Shown: piece after piece, positions 34,727-49,700 of the stretch
How positions within the stretch are numbered: position 1 is the first letter of the stretch
Layout: each line of letters starts with the position of its first letter
Assembly: GCA_030159075.1 (NCBI GenBank)
Contig: BROG01000138.1
Location: 62,001 to 126,000, forward strand
Length of the DNA: 64,000 bases
Origin: Atrina japonica
Lineage: Eukaryota > Mollusca > Bivalvia > Pterioida > Pinnidae
Direction: 5' to 3'
Program-made: the position numbers and the translations under genes
Notes under the pieces: model-generated
The model's database searches: none
What the model was told of the DNA's origin: nothing
What the model saw: the letters and a program-made list of their open reading frames with translations, nothing else

Positions 34727-37700
34727 CATGTTGTAGACATGTACATTGTTTCAAATGTCATGTTAATATTGAATATTGTCATGTACATATGATTTTTAGA
34801 TCATCTATGTATTTGTTTTTCTTGTATACAACAAATCCTCGTGTATTTTTTTATCCTACAAAAGACTTAAAGTATTATTTACATGTTAACATATTGATAA
34901 AATTTTCTATTGATGAAAGAAATGTTAAAAGACAAACAGAAACTTGGTACTTTTAAAATGATATTGATAGTTTGACAGGCAGCTAGAAGTACACAGGACC
35001 CTGTAAACATGGTAGAAAAGATAAGAGCTTGTTCTTTGTGAGATTACAAAAGAATCCTGTAAGCAGACTGAACAAAAGCCACTTTGTTTCCGGTTAATCC
35101 GTGAAGTGCTAGACAGAATGTCAAAAGATGAAATATATTGATAAAATATCAGGGAGACGAAACACAAACACATTATTCTGGCTTTATTCTGAAGCTTTCG
35201 TGTAAAATAGTTATACCATACATGTTTATCACTTATGGCATTACATGTATGTATGCACTTACATACTTACACACACACACACACACACATTAATTTAGAA
35301 GAGAGAGAGAGAGAGAGAGAGATAGAGAGAGAGAGGAGAGAGAGAGATTGACATTTATACTGTATCTGTGTGCACTATTATTAACACAACTATACATACA
35401 TTTGTACATTTAGATGCATTAAAGTCATTATAAATTTTAAATGTGCATGTAACAGCTGGAGGTCCAAGACTGACAGCATCTATAGTTGGTGAGCACTGAC
35501 CCCAGAGTCAGGTTGTATGATTTCTGATAATGTCTCTTCTGATAGTGGGCAAGCTACATATATCACCTGTAACAGGTATAATATAGGTATTGATGATTAC
35601 CCAGGAACATACACTTATATCACAGAAATAAACAATACTTGAATTGCAGCCAGACCCACACTGCAACTGGATAATTGTAAAGCACCAGATTTATCTTGAA
35701 GTCTCTGTTGATATCAAATAAGTATCAAAATGGTTCATTATTGTGGAGTCGGGGATTCTTTGATTTGGAGGTTGTCAATCGGTGTTTTGCTTTTAAATTC
35801 TATCCAATGCTTTATATAAGTGTTAAAGATCATGTGACATTTAGATGATAGATATTGTACATAATAACAGATCCGTCAACTGGTGTACATAATAATGTAA
35901 GAGCAGGTACATGTAGTGTCACTGTTGATAATCAATCTTACTCTTGAGTCATGCTGACAAAACAAAAAATACTTGTGGTGATCTGGTGGTAGAATGTTTG
36001 AATCACAAGAGGAAGGTCCCAGGTCGATTTCCCATACTGGGACATGCCGAGGACTTTAAAAATGGCAGTGTCTCGATCTTTTGTCTGTTTTTTTGCCAAG
36101 TGCTTGGTATGTGAAATGAAAGTCATGAGTCTTTCAGATGAGACATAAAACAGATTTTTGATCATTACTCATGATTGACCTCTCAGTACCTGGGTTCTTA
36201 TTGAGAGGATTTTCATATCTATGAACTCAAGTCACATGGTGAAATGCCAGGTTCAAGTCACAGATAGGTTTAATCTGAGAATATAATTAGGATATATGCT
36301 GGTACAGAAACTGGGTATAAAAGGGTGATGATCTGTGCAGAGACATTGATTTGTCTAAAATTCATATCTTTACATGATAGTATTTACTGTTATTTCTGTT
36401 TATAAATGTATACAATTAGCATTTCTTTATTCATTAGAACAAAACTCTATATTTTTTAGCTCACCTGAGCTGAAGGCTAAGGTGAGCTTTTGTGATCACT
36501 CCTAGTCCGTAGTTCGGCGCCCGTCGGTAAACTTTTCATATTTTCGACTTCTTCTCTGAAACCACTAAAGGGATTTTGATGAAACTGGACAGGAAGCAAG
36601 TGCTCAAGGTCCTTTACCAAGTTTATAGTTTTAATCCAGATCGACTCAGGGGTAGATCCATAACGTACCCATCTTTAAAAATCGTCTTCTCCAGAACCTC
36701 TTCATGAATTGAAAAACAGATTATATCTGAGTGATCTACATGGATTTATGAATTCAGCTTATATTTTTCTTAGATTAGAATATGAATTTTTGACATGATT
36801 TTTTAGGTCTTTTCAGACTTTGTTATTTTTATTCATTTTTGCATGAGTTCCTCAATTATCTCTCTTTGCATTCACAATGATGCATTAAAGTGTATGTACC
36901 GGTAGGTGAAGAAATGTTTCGTTCAAAAATTTTGTTGAAATTTGATTTCTAGAAATTTTATGAATTTCTTAAAACAGCAATATTTATGTTTCTTGGTCAG
37001 ATCAGCCTACATGTACATATTCTTCTTAGTCTTCTTTCCACATTTGTAGATGGTTCTCAGGTGAGCCATTAAGGTCCTCTTGGAATGACGAGAAAATTCT
37101 GCGGATTTCACTGTGCCACATGTAAATAGCCTTTGGTAATCCCAGATGCTGTATACATTTCCTATACGGTCTATGATAATGTACCAGTCAGAGGACATTG
37201 CAAACATATTGATGTAGCATATTATATAATCTATAATTTATTTAACACTCATACAAATTGTAGTCTAAATTTTAACTTGCAATACACAGCTGTCAACTTC
37301 TCATGATGTGGAAATAGTCCCAATTTACATGTTGAACCCGAGGTAAACAAAATAGGTGCCAACAACTAGGATAGCCAAAAATAAACATAAAGACAACAGA
37401 GCGACAGTGTCTGTGTTTACCCATGCATTATGACTTCTAGACTTGTATACAGATGGATAATAAAGTACATGCTAAACAAATTTGGAGAATGTGCCAATCT
37501 TTGGCAATGTAACTTACAGTCACTGGAAGTTTCCTGTGGGAAAATTGATTGAAATAATGCGGTAATAATTACAGCTATTGCACATGTAGATCTATAAAAC
37601 TTTTGAAAAGATAAGATTGGCTGTCTTTGTTTATGCATATATAGGCACTACAAGATTAAATTGCTTTAGAAATTTTGACACAATTTTGATTATGCAGGTT

Positions 37701-40700
37701 TTGAAATTAGCAGTAATCCACAAGTCGGTAACTTTTACAGTGGACTAGTCAAGGTGTTGCTTCAGCTAGTCCGGTTGATTGGTAGAAAATATGTATAAAT
37801 ATTACAATATGAGCATATGAACCAATCATCCCCTTAAACTAAGAAAATCAAAGTTACTTTGACTCATGAGTATATAAAAAACACAAAAACAGATAACTAA
37901 GGTAATCTGAGGTACCAATTGGTAAATACCTGCCAAATTGGTAATTCCTTGTAACACTTGGGACTAGTGAATTTGCCAAAGGACTAGTAAAATTTGCTTC
38001 CAACTAGTCCGACTGACTAGTGAGACAGAAATGCTAAATTCAACTCCTGTTATTGTGTATTTCATTAAATTGTGTTTATTTAGACATGTTGGAAATAGAA
38101 CAATGTGAACACATATCCAGAACCACAATGAATGTGTATATAGAAGATAACCATCGCTGCCATTTCTATAAATTTACTGTGGGACCTTTCTTTAGAGACT
38201 GTCACATCTCTACAATGTGTATATAGATGATAACCATCTCTACCATTTCTATAAATTTACTGTGGTACCTGTCTTTAGAGACTCTCACATCTCTACAATG
38301 TGTATATAGAAGATAACCATCTCTACCATTTCTATAAATTTACTGTGGTACCTGTCTTTAGAGACTGTCACATCTCTACAATGTGTATATAGATAAGATG
38401 ATAGCCATCCCTACCATTTCTATAAATTTACCATGGAACCTGTCTTATCTGCCACTGAAATGTTTCTGAAACCAAGTCCCTGAGGTCTCTAAAAAGAGGT
38501 TTTATTTAAAGGATCATTTAACCATGTAGATTTAAGAATGGTCTCTGGGGACATTCATTTGAGAGTAATCAGCAAAGTATGAGTACTTCCCACACATTGT
38601 CAGTCTTTGATCAAAGTATTGTATACACTCATCAAAAAATTATATCATTTATTATCTCATCAACCCCTGTGGTCACATTTAGACTTGCCCAAATACATAA
38701 ATAGCATGGTCTACTGTCATAATTCAAGAGTGATCAAAACGTTATCAATTCAAAAATTATTGTAGACTTTAGATTCTAAATAATAAACTCCTGAATTCTG
38801 ATAGTAGACTCTACCATTCTTTGAAATAGATGAGTCCAGATTTGGCTACAGGGGTCAAGTAGCTTGCTGTGAGAGGGACTTATAAATGGTATCTATAGTA
38901 TTTCTCATCAACATTACATGTTAGTCTTGAATCAGTGAGAGCCTTGACTTCAGAATTGATTTATCAAAATTCACAATAAGTTCCCCCTGTTTACTTATCA
39001 CTAAAATCTCCTCATAGAAATGTGGGATTATCTTTTTAAGACTGTTTGCTTTGTAATGTGTTGACACTAGGGAATATTTAGTGTATTGTATTGTAAGTAA
39101 ATACACGATGTGATTATTGCCATTCAATAACAATGAATTCATTCATTGCGAACATTTCAAGATCAACTCCAATCACCGATAAAGTGTTTGTTTTACAAGG
39201 TGATAAAATAACAGTTGGTATCATAGAAATATTAATTTGTTAAATTACAAAAATGAACTGGAGAGCATTGTAAAGTAACTAATGTAAAACATGAAGCTTA
39301 ATTCAATAAAACCTCTGACTAAGTATAGATTTGATTCATGTATGTGTTAGAACTTTAAACTCATCATACATGGAATTATTATGCTGAACATTTAAAAGCA
39401 TTATAATATGTTGTATAAAAGGGAATGCTACTTTAGAGAGGAGCTGTAAACATATATACATGTACATGTATATACAGTTAATCTGACCACCCACTCGGTT
39501 ATTATTATATGGTCTCTTAATACATGCTGTTAATTTAGAGAAAAGCTGTATACATAATGTATACAGTTAATCTGACACCACCCATTCTGTCATTGTAATA
39601 TGGTCTCTTAAGACACGCTGTAACTTTAGAGAGAAGCTGTATATATAGACTAAGAGTCAATCTGACCAGCCATTCTGTCATTGAAATATTGTCTCTTTTG
39701 ACATGCTGTTACTTTAGAGAGAAGCTGTATATAAAGACTAAGAGTCAATCTGACCAGCCATTCTGTCAATGAAATATTCTCTCTTTTGACATGTTGTTAC
39801 TTTAGAGAGAAGCTGTATATATAGACTAAGAGTCAATCTGACCAGCCATTCTGTCATTGAAATATTGTCTCCTTTGACATGTTGTTACTTTAGAGAGAAG
39901 CTGTATATATAGACTAAGAGTCAATCTGACCAGCCATTCTGTCATTGAAATATTGTCTCTTTTGACATGCTATTACTTTACAGAGAAGCTGTATATATAG
40001 ACTAAGAGTCAATCTGACCAGCCATTCTGTCATTGAAATATTGTCTCTTTTGACATGCTGTTACTTTAGAGAGAAGCTGTATATATTGACTAAGAGTCAA
40101 TCTGACCAGCCATTCTGTCATTGAAATATTGTTTCTTTTGACCTCCCATTCTGTCATTATAATGTGGTCTTTTAAAATAGGTTGTGTCTGTAAAAACTAC
40201 ATATATATTTTAAAAGTTGGTTTACTGAATGTATTGTGTTGATATAGGCTTTACTAATATTTGTCTAGCAGGCACTGTATTAGCAAGTTCAGTTCATTAA
40301 TTTCTATACCACTTCCTTTTCTCTGGGTAAAGATAAGGACCTCTGTGGTTGAGTGGGGAGAGCTTCATGTTTTAAAGCCTAGAGCTTCTCACTTCAGCAA
40401 AAATTCAAGCCATATTGAATTGTAAGCTGATTACAGTGAAACTTGTGTATAGCGGCCCCCTTAGGGACACAAGAAAATTGGTCTTTATAGGGAGGTGGTT
40501 TGATTTGTACACAGATGGTACTTTTGGGGATGACAAAAAGCGGTGTTTGTGACCAGGTGGTTTTTATATGCAGGTGGTCGATAAAGCAGGTTTTACTGTA
40601 TACATCTGAAGTCTGCTGGTTGACTCACGGAAGGTGGCTTTGCTCTGGGTATCCAGCTCTTCTTTTTGACTGTTGAAAATATTCAGCCATCTCATTACTA

Positions 40701-43700
40701 AAAGTTAGTTACGGTCAATGTACATGTAAGAATAAACTTTTAAAGCTGAACAAACACACATACATGTAAAACTACAGCAACATTAAAGGCAGAACCAAGA
40801 CAAAGGGAATAAAGCAAACACAGAATTACAGTGGAATCTCGTTATGTTGAAATCGGATGAGTCAAAATTCTGGTTACGGTATGACAAAGTCAGATGGCGG
40901 CCCCAAATTTTATAGATAGAAAAAAAAATTCATTAAAAGTTTTAGTTATTTTGAATTCCAGATATCTCCAAGAAATAGTTAGGGGCAGTCCTGGGAATTT
41001 TGAGATAACAAGATACCAGCGTATATTTCTGTGTTAAGTGTCTCAGCAGATGATTTGTATAGATCTAACTCATAAAGAGAAACAAAAATGATTTTTTATA
41101 AGCATTGTTTGTAAATCTAATGCTGTCTGTGAATGGCTATCAGCATGATGTCTTTTTTTCTGCACTTGGTCTAAAAGTAGGCCTGTAACTAAATGTACTT
41201 TTATCTACTTGTACATTTCATTTTGATTTTTGTACTTTCAGCTCCAGAAGAGAAAAAGCCAGATATCATTGAAGCTGCCAAACATGGTATGTTAATTTTC
41301 AAACATTTCCTTTGTTTACTTTTTTGTAATGACTAAATCTCTTTATAGAGGTCACCTGTCTATAATAGCTACTTTTGCCTGTTACCTTGAGTGGCCTTTA
41401 TAGTTTAACTTTATTTCTGTTATATATAATCAGATATAATTTGTTTTCATATATGAGATATAAAGATAATGTTTTTTTATGAGATGCAATAATATCTCCA
41501 TCCTACCAGGACACTGTCAACTTTCATTTGGTTATATTACTAATTAAAACAAATGTAAGTATCTTATACAATCAATTATCTTTTGTTAATTACTGTACAT
41601 AAAAACAGAAAGCACCATGTGTTACTGACTGTACATAAAAACAGAAAGCACCTTGTGTTACTGACTGTACATACAAACAGAAAGCACTTTGTTACTGACT
41701 GTACATAAAAACAGAAAGCACCACGTGTTACTGACTGTACAGAAAAACAGAGAGCACCATGTGTTACTGACTGTACATACAAACAAAGCACCTTGTGTTA
41801 CTGACTGTACATAAAAACAGAAAGCACCTTGTGTTACTGAAAGCACCTTGTGTACATAAAAAACAGAAAGCACTTGTTACATGTTACTGAAAGCACCACG
41901 TGTACATACAAACAGAAAGCACCTTGTGTTACTGACTGTACATACAAACAGAAAGCACCTTGTGTTACTTACTTACATACAAACAGAGCACCTTTTGTTA
42001 CTGACTGTACATACAAACAGAAAGCATTTAAAATGAATAATATTTATACTGTGTATCATTGACTGTTTATAGGTGACATAAAGAGAATCAAAGCCATCCT
42101 TGACCAAGATCTAACGCAACGTGATGCCAGTTCTCCAGAAGATGGTGCTACCCCTCTTATGTTTGCTGCGATGACTGGTCAACTGGACATTGGTCAGTTG
42201 TTGGTGGAGAGGGGCTGTGATTTAGACAAACAAGATAAAATAAGTGGCTGGACTGCTCTTATGCAGGCTACTTATCATGGGTAAATGATCATATACAACA
42301 TCTTTATGTAGTCTTGAAAGTAAAATATATTAGGTCAAACTTTTTTTTCAACTCATGTACTGTGAGATTGAAGGGTGTAGTTATGAACACTAATTTTGAT
42401 ATACATCTGTATTGAAATGTCTGTACCCCATATGCATATATTGATTCAAATGATTGTCTTAATATTTGGCAAAAATAAACAGAATTTCATAATGACATTA
42501 CTTTAAAAAAGTCAAACTTAGATATCCAACTGTCTATAATGTCTAATATGCTTGGACATGATTAGGTGTTTGACAGCAAATCAGATTAATTTGAAGATCG
42601 TATATTTGTCCATTAGAAATCCCCTAGATGTACATGATTGTCTCTTGGCAAAAATAAACTGACTGAATTTGATATATTAGATGGTCAGCAAATAAATAAC
42701 ACTGGTATCAGGTGTACATGTTACTTAACCTCCTTTTTTGTGGTCTTGATACTGAATTTCATTTTTTGTTCTTGATGAATTTCATTTTTAAGTCTTCATT
42801 ATTGCTATTGTAACTTGCAGGTTACAGTTATTTTGGTGTAACCTGTAAATAGGTTATGATGATTTCTGTTATTTCTTGGCATGCTCGGAGGCATTTGTTG
42901 TCAACAAACACATCCTGTTTATTTTTTGTTTTGTTTTTACACAACTATAATATGATATACCTTCTGGTTTTCCATCTGTTCAATTGTCCGTTAACTTTTC
43001 TTGTCACACTTTCATTCCTTTACCAATTTTGATGAGACTTTTTTTCTTTGTTTTAGTTATTGTTTGTTTTTTGTGTATTTTGCGTAAAGTAAACATAGAA
43101 GAGTATGGCAGTTTTTTTTCGTTTGACATTATTTACATATGTAAGCCCGATATCATTTGATGTTAAATAATATTGATTTTAGCAGTCACATAGACAATAC
43201 GTCATTCCACTTTACCCTTAAGTATGTTGTTAGTAGTCTTTCCCAGGAGAAATATAATAGTGGAAACAAAGCAAAAATATTTTTACTAGTAATCAATACT
43301 GATTGATAAGAAAAGAATAACAATGAATTATTCAACAGACATCCATGCCATTAGTTCTTTATTTTATTTCTGAATTACAGGAAGAGAGCTGTATCGATGT
43401 ATCTCATAGAGAGAGGAGCTGATGTAACTATCCAAGCTAAAAATGGCTGTACAGCATTTGATATGGCTTCCCTCATAGGTAACTTTTCCTGGAAGAAAAA
43501 TCAGTTTGCTCATAATTAAAATACCCCCCTCCCCCAAAAAAATAAATAAATAAAATAAGTAAATAATTAAGTACATAAATAATTATAAATATTGGTTATC
43601 TTGAATTCTGGATATCTTGAAGTAATGTGGGTGGTCCCGTGAACTTTTAGACAACAATAGTCCACTGTATTTGATTTGAGATTTATAATAGATAGCGATG

Positions 43701-46700
43701 GTTCCTTCGTTTAAACCAATTTGTGTATTGATCTTCACAAATGTTCAATTGGAAACCTCAAACCAAGTTCTTATATTATGTGGCACCTTCACTAAGTTTT
43801 TACTTTAACAGAATATGATAAAAAAAAAAACCCTCAAAACCCAAATAATCAATACCATTAAATTGCACCAAGTGACTGTCACAAAATTTCCTGATTTACA
43901 TTCTTTTGGAAAGTGTTGTCATGATGTAGACAGTGGAACCTATCTTGAAAGACCACCATTTCTACCATGAATAGTCTCTCAAGATAAGGTGGTCTCTCAA
44001 AAGAGGCTTAATCTAAATAATTCTTATCACAGCTGCTGTCAGCATGTAGACTGAATGTGGTTTTCTTCTGACAATGATTAGATAACCCAGATTGCACTGC
44101 ATTGATTTTGGTGTTATGTTTTATATCTTTGACTGTCTGGGGGACTGTTACCAAGTTTAAACAAGCCTAACCATACATTTGGAATGACACATGTCAGTAG
44201 TATCTGCTGTGTAATAAAACATTGAGAGATGGAGAAGGTGCTTTATGAAACATCTGTGTATATTAAGCTATACTTACCTGAGTTGCATCACACTTGGCCT
44301 TTATGTATATATCCTATTACAGCTATTTTATTAACACAACACTTAAGAGGTGAAGATTGATTATTTATCAATACACATCTAGTATGTTGCACCTGTACCA
44401 GTTACCGTCCACTAAATAATCTATAAAGGTATAATTGAATTATGTAACAGTATAGATATTTTTAGCTCACCTCTATCAATGGGGAAGGGGGGGATCTTAT
44501 GCTGTCACCCTGGTGTTGGCATCAGTGTCTGCTTAAGAAGGTTGATTGAGGTCAGATTTGCCTGCTGCTTTTGCTCATACATCAGCTAAACTTGTATGGT
44601 ATATACATTTCCATAACTTGTATGGTATATACATTTCCATAAATTGTATGGTATATACATTTTATAACTTGTATGGTATATACATTTCATAACTTGTATG
44701 GTATATACATTTCATAACTTGTATGGTATATATATTTCCATAACTTGTATGGTATATATATTTCCATAACTTGTATGGTATATACATTTCCATAACTTGT
44801 ATGGTATATACGTTTTATAACTTGTATGGTATTGCATTTCATAACTTGTATGGTATATATATTTCCATAACTTGTGTGGTATATGTGATTCTTAGCACAA
44901 ACTCTGCTTCAGATGCCGGTTTAGTCCTATATTTTTTTTTTTTCCATGATCAGGTCTTTGACTTGGAATAATTTCAGTGCTGTGGTTAAGAAAATTGGTT
45001 GAGGTCAGGTTAATTAGGGGATGTAAAACATGTTGGTGTAAAGTGAACTTTTCAATTAGCCCACTTGTCCTAGGTGATCTTTTAAACTAGAGTCTTATTG
45101 GAGTGATATTTATAATTTCTTTTTTCTTCAGATGATGTAGATACAGATTTATTAAGGTTGTTAGCTGCAAAAGCAATGTCAGTCAATAAAGTGGACAAAG
45201 GAAAGAAACATTACTCAAAACAAAATGGAGTCACTGCGTCTGTGTCCTCGGAAAATGGGTCAGTATATACACAGTTTGTAGATCTACTCGAAACTCCAAG
45301 TCATCTTTATAAAATAGCTACCCCATCTTATGAATATTTTCTTTGTTTTAAATTCCAAATGCTACTTTATCATAGTTTCTTTTTCGTTCCTTGTTGATGT
45401 GTGCCAAAATTGGACATCTATGCATTTATTCAGTGTTATGCATTTCATCTTGAAAATATATATATGATGTTGTTGATTCCCAGGAAGCAGTAGAATGTTT
45501 ATCAATAGTGCCCTTTTTTCTGTATTTCAAATTTACACGATATTTGCCAAACCTACAGTTGAATGACTATAATTGCTAAAACATTGAACTGTTCTTAAAT
45601 AGAAACAAACTAAAGGAATGATATGTGTATAGAGTCAAAAGAGTTTTACTGAGCATCATTGTAAATTTATCGGTACTTAACTATAGGAATGGTATGTATA
45701 TTGAGTCAGAAGCATTTTAACCAGTGTCATTATACAATTATAGTTAGAGTTCTTATGCTATAATTGTTATTGAGGTTCAGACAGGAGAGTCAGACTAGTG
45801 TGAATTCCATTTCAAGTTATTGTTATCTTATTAATGCACTATTCAAGTTTAATAACACGTAACTTGTATTAATTTCAGAGTTGAAGAGGCTCCAAAGAGT
45901 GGACTACGGGTATGTTACATGAAAATGATACACATCAATATACACTATTTGAGATTGAGATACTCCATACCTGTTAATTTTCACTCCTGTAAAATGTTCG
46001 CCCTTAGATGAGAGCAATATTTTCATGCTATCTTACAGGAGCATGCACATACACATGCCATCCATGAAACTATGGTGATTCAGGGCAAAACTAAGGCAGG
46101 GTTAATATGTTTTCTGTCGTAAAAGGGCGACCATAACCAGGGGTGAAAATGTTCAGGTATACAGTATTCCTTGATACCCACTGATGACAGAAAGGGTATT
46201 CCTGGGTACCAAGTAATTAAAGATAGGGTATTCCTTGATACCCACTGATGAAAGATGGGTATTTGTAAATACCAAGTGATGACAGATGGGGTATTCCTGG
46301 GTACCAAGTGATGAATGATGGGTATTTCTGGGTACCAAGTGATGAAAGATGGGTATACCTGGGTACCAAGTGATGAAAGATGGGTATTCTGGGTACCAAG
46401 TAATGAAAGATGGGTATTCCTGGGTAGCAAGTGATGAAAGATTGGATTCCAGGATACCCATTAATTAAAGATGGGATATTCCTGGATATCCACTTATTAA
46501 AGATGGAGTATTTATGGATACCTGCTAGTTAGATATGGGGTAACTCTGTATATCAACTGATTAGGGGTGGGAGTAATGCTGGGTACTCATAGATAAGAAA
46601 TTGCATTTTCCTGGAAACCCACCAATTAGAGATGCATTATTCTTGGGAACCCACATTAGAGATAAGTTATTCCTGGGTACCCATCATTTAGAGATGGATG

Positions 46701-49700
46701 TATGTAGACTTTGTTTTCCCATGATCATAGTGATGTATATATTGTATTTAATTTTCAACCACAGATGGGGTGCATGATATATTTTGTACCAAAAAATCAG
46801 AGAGCCTTTTTTTCCATTGGATTGTGAATTATTATTGCTTTAAGCTGTCAACAAATACAAGAGATATAATATTAATATTTTGTAAGCTAGCAATCACTGT
46901 CAAAACACTGCCCATAAACTTAAATTACTACTTGGAAACTTTGTCATTTAAGTTAAGAGGTAGGCCAGCTATCATCTTAATAGTGACACTTTAATCTGCC
47001 ACCAAATTTCTTGTTTCATAGCAGTGTAGGCTAAGTTAAAACAATCATTTATATTGGAAATGATATGAAATGGGATTATCAAATTCAACAGTTGAATAAT
47101 ATTTCATTTGTTTTCATCTCTGCTTTGTTGCGTTTTCAGGGTTGGCTCAATAGACTGTCAAATCGATTCCGAAACATGAAGAAGATAACAGTAACCAATC
47201 GCCTTTCTCCATTACCAACAGAAGCATCCACGCCATCATTATCTAGCAACATACCCACTTCCCCTGTGGTAAGGACTCATGTTGTTTTCTATCTTATTCT
47301 TGTTTTCATATTGTTATTTTGTTGGATTGATATTACAATCTTTATAAACAATTATGATATGTGTTTTATGAACTTAAGTCATGTGGCTATATGTCCGGTA
47401 CATTTTTAAAAACACTTTTCAACTTTTTCTCAGAAACGCATGTGTACATTTTTTTTTTTACAAATTTCAACTTCATCTCAGGATACCATGTAGCCAGTTT
47501 GAAAAATTTTAATTTTGTTATATTTGGAACAAAATTAAAATTATGTAAAGAAAATAAATATTTTTATTGTTCCCCATGCACCCCTCATACAGTACGCACC
47601 TATTACATCAATATCAGAATCAGTGAAAATAATTAATCATCCCTTTTACTGTGCCCCCTTGCATCCCTCATACAGCTTGCACCTTCATACAGTATCCTCC
47701 CTGATACAATATGCACCCCTCATACAGTATTCACCCCTCATACAGTATGCGCCTGTCACATCAGTATTGGAGTCAGCGAGAGTCTATATATAACCAAGCC
47801 TTTTACTGGGTTCCCATGCATCTATCATACAGTATGCAACACTTACACCAATATCAAAGCCTGTGGGAGTCAAATAAAGTACATGAATATTGGTTGTAAA
47901 TCAAATAAAGTTTATACTAAACACTTGGATGAACTCTTCAAGTACCTTCCTAAATCCTAGGATTCTTCTTCAGTTAACTACGAAGTCATTTGAATAGCCT
48001 AGTCATCTGGTAGACAATGAAAGTTAACTTCTACAAGGATTTGCCTCTCAAAACTTGAAATCAGACCTAGATCATCAACATTTTTGCCATTACAGTCAAA
48101 CTTGCCTTAGCGACCCCCCTCATATAACGACTTCCTGTCCATAACGACCGTATTTTGACTGCCCCTTGAGAATTACTATAAATTTGCCCTCTATATAGCA
48201 ACCACCTGCCTTACGCGACCGGCGACCGCTGTACAGTGGTGCGATGCATGAAATAGAATTATTTGAAGTCCTAAACATATTCAATTATTATTTACATGTT
48301 ATGCATGTATTAGCTACAGGGATTTTTTATGAATAATTTTTGGATGGTTACAGGACCCTTCCCAATGCAAAAATGGCTTGTATTTTCCCGAAAAGATGCA
48401 AATATTCCAAATTTGGATTTTTGAAGAAAAAAAAAATGAATAATTTCCAGACCCTGGAGTTAAGAAAATCCCTTTAGTATTTAAATACAATATCCATTTA
48501 ATCACTAAATGAAATATCTAACCATGGAAGAATTATGTAGTTTGAAATAATAAAAAGCCATCTCCAGTACCTTGGATTTCATATCTCATGTGACCCTGTA
48601 TATAAAGACCACCTGTCTATAAAGACCGTTTTTGTCATTTCCCCTGAGCGGTCTTTATATACAAGTTTGACTGTAGTTATTTAACATCAGAAAAAAAGAC
48701 TAAATTTAGCAAATTTTAAGTGCTGAAACAAGACAGGAAAGCATGGATAAAACCATATGTATTCTCGTCAGATTTATATTGCAGCATTTAAAGAGTAAAC
48801 AAATGATAGCATCAAGTGTGCATTTTGTGACCCGTATAGGATGGTGACCATTAAGGCCATGGCTTTGCTACAAGGTATTCATACTTTTTGTACGTGTTGT
48901 CTTTCTGGTCTTCTCTATGACATTATATCATGATGTTTTTTTTTTCAGCCGAAACGGATGAACAACTTTGTAGATCCTGTCCAGACTTCACCTATTACGA
49001 GTTATGAGACCGTTTCATTTCAAAATAAACAAAGTGCATCTAGATATACTTTGGTAAGTGCTTTTACAATAAGAACCTTAGTAACCTTAGATTTTATTAA
49101 TTTTGTGTAAAACATTTCATAAAATCTGTATATTGTATGAAAACTACTCTTATGAATTTGAAAATGTTATGAAAATATTAAACTTTGCATATAAATATTC
49201 ATTCATTTCTCTTTGTCTGACATTAAATTCAAAGTCAACAAACGCAGTATATTAACATAAAAAATGAAAATTATTAGAATTCGCAATGCCCAGTTTGTGG
49301 TTATAATTGCTATGGTATGTTGGTAAAATGACTTACTGCTTGATTTATGACCTTCAGTTTTCATGAATATGTAAAAAAAACTCTTCAATGTGTTTCAGAC
49401 CATTAAACCTGACAGCTCAGCTTTAACAAGTGAAACTCTCAAACCAGTCATTCCTCCATTTTTACCTGCTCCAAGCTTTTCTATTGACTCATCAATTCAA
49501 GGTCATAAACCTTTAAGTGCACGGGGTTCAGACACAAGTTCTAACATTATGGTAAGACATACAGATATGTTTATGTACTTCAACACAAAATGTTTAAAGT
49601 GGATTCTGTCTTTAGAGACAACATATGAAAAACCCCTTATCATGTATGACCCAACATGAGTTGAATCTTCCTTGAAATACTTTATACCTGTAAAGTTTCG

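Larger units (their letters stand above)
24429..41241. other. ANKS6 intron 2 (16.8 kb)
   Basis: A very large intron in phase 1. It holds five long minisatellites, long (TA)n tracts, hAT-like and pogo-like elements and SINEs, listed separately. 25150-27230 and 27450-29560 hold little else: a GCGCCAGAAACAAGAA motif twice at about 25217 and 25285, a C-run at 25748, and no supported exon. Confidence 0.7.

Noticed and set aside
41576..42062. Cys/Val/Phe-rich repeated open frames on both strands
   Set aside because: Translation of the 36-bp minisatellite; the length is due to the period being a multiple of 3.
46080..46461. 102- and 116-codon minus-strand frames with repeated HxSLGTQ-like units
   Set aside because: Translation of the 31-bp minisatellite inside ANKS6 intron 7.
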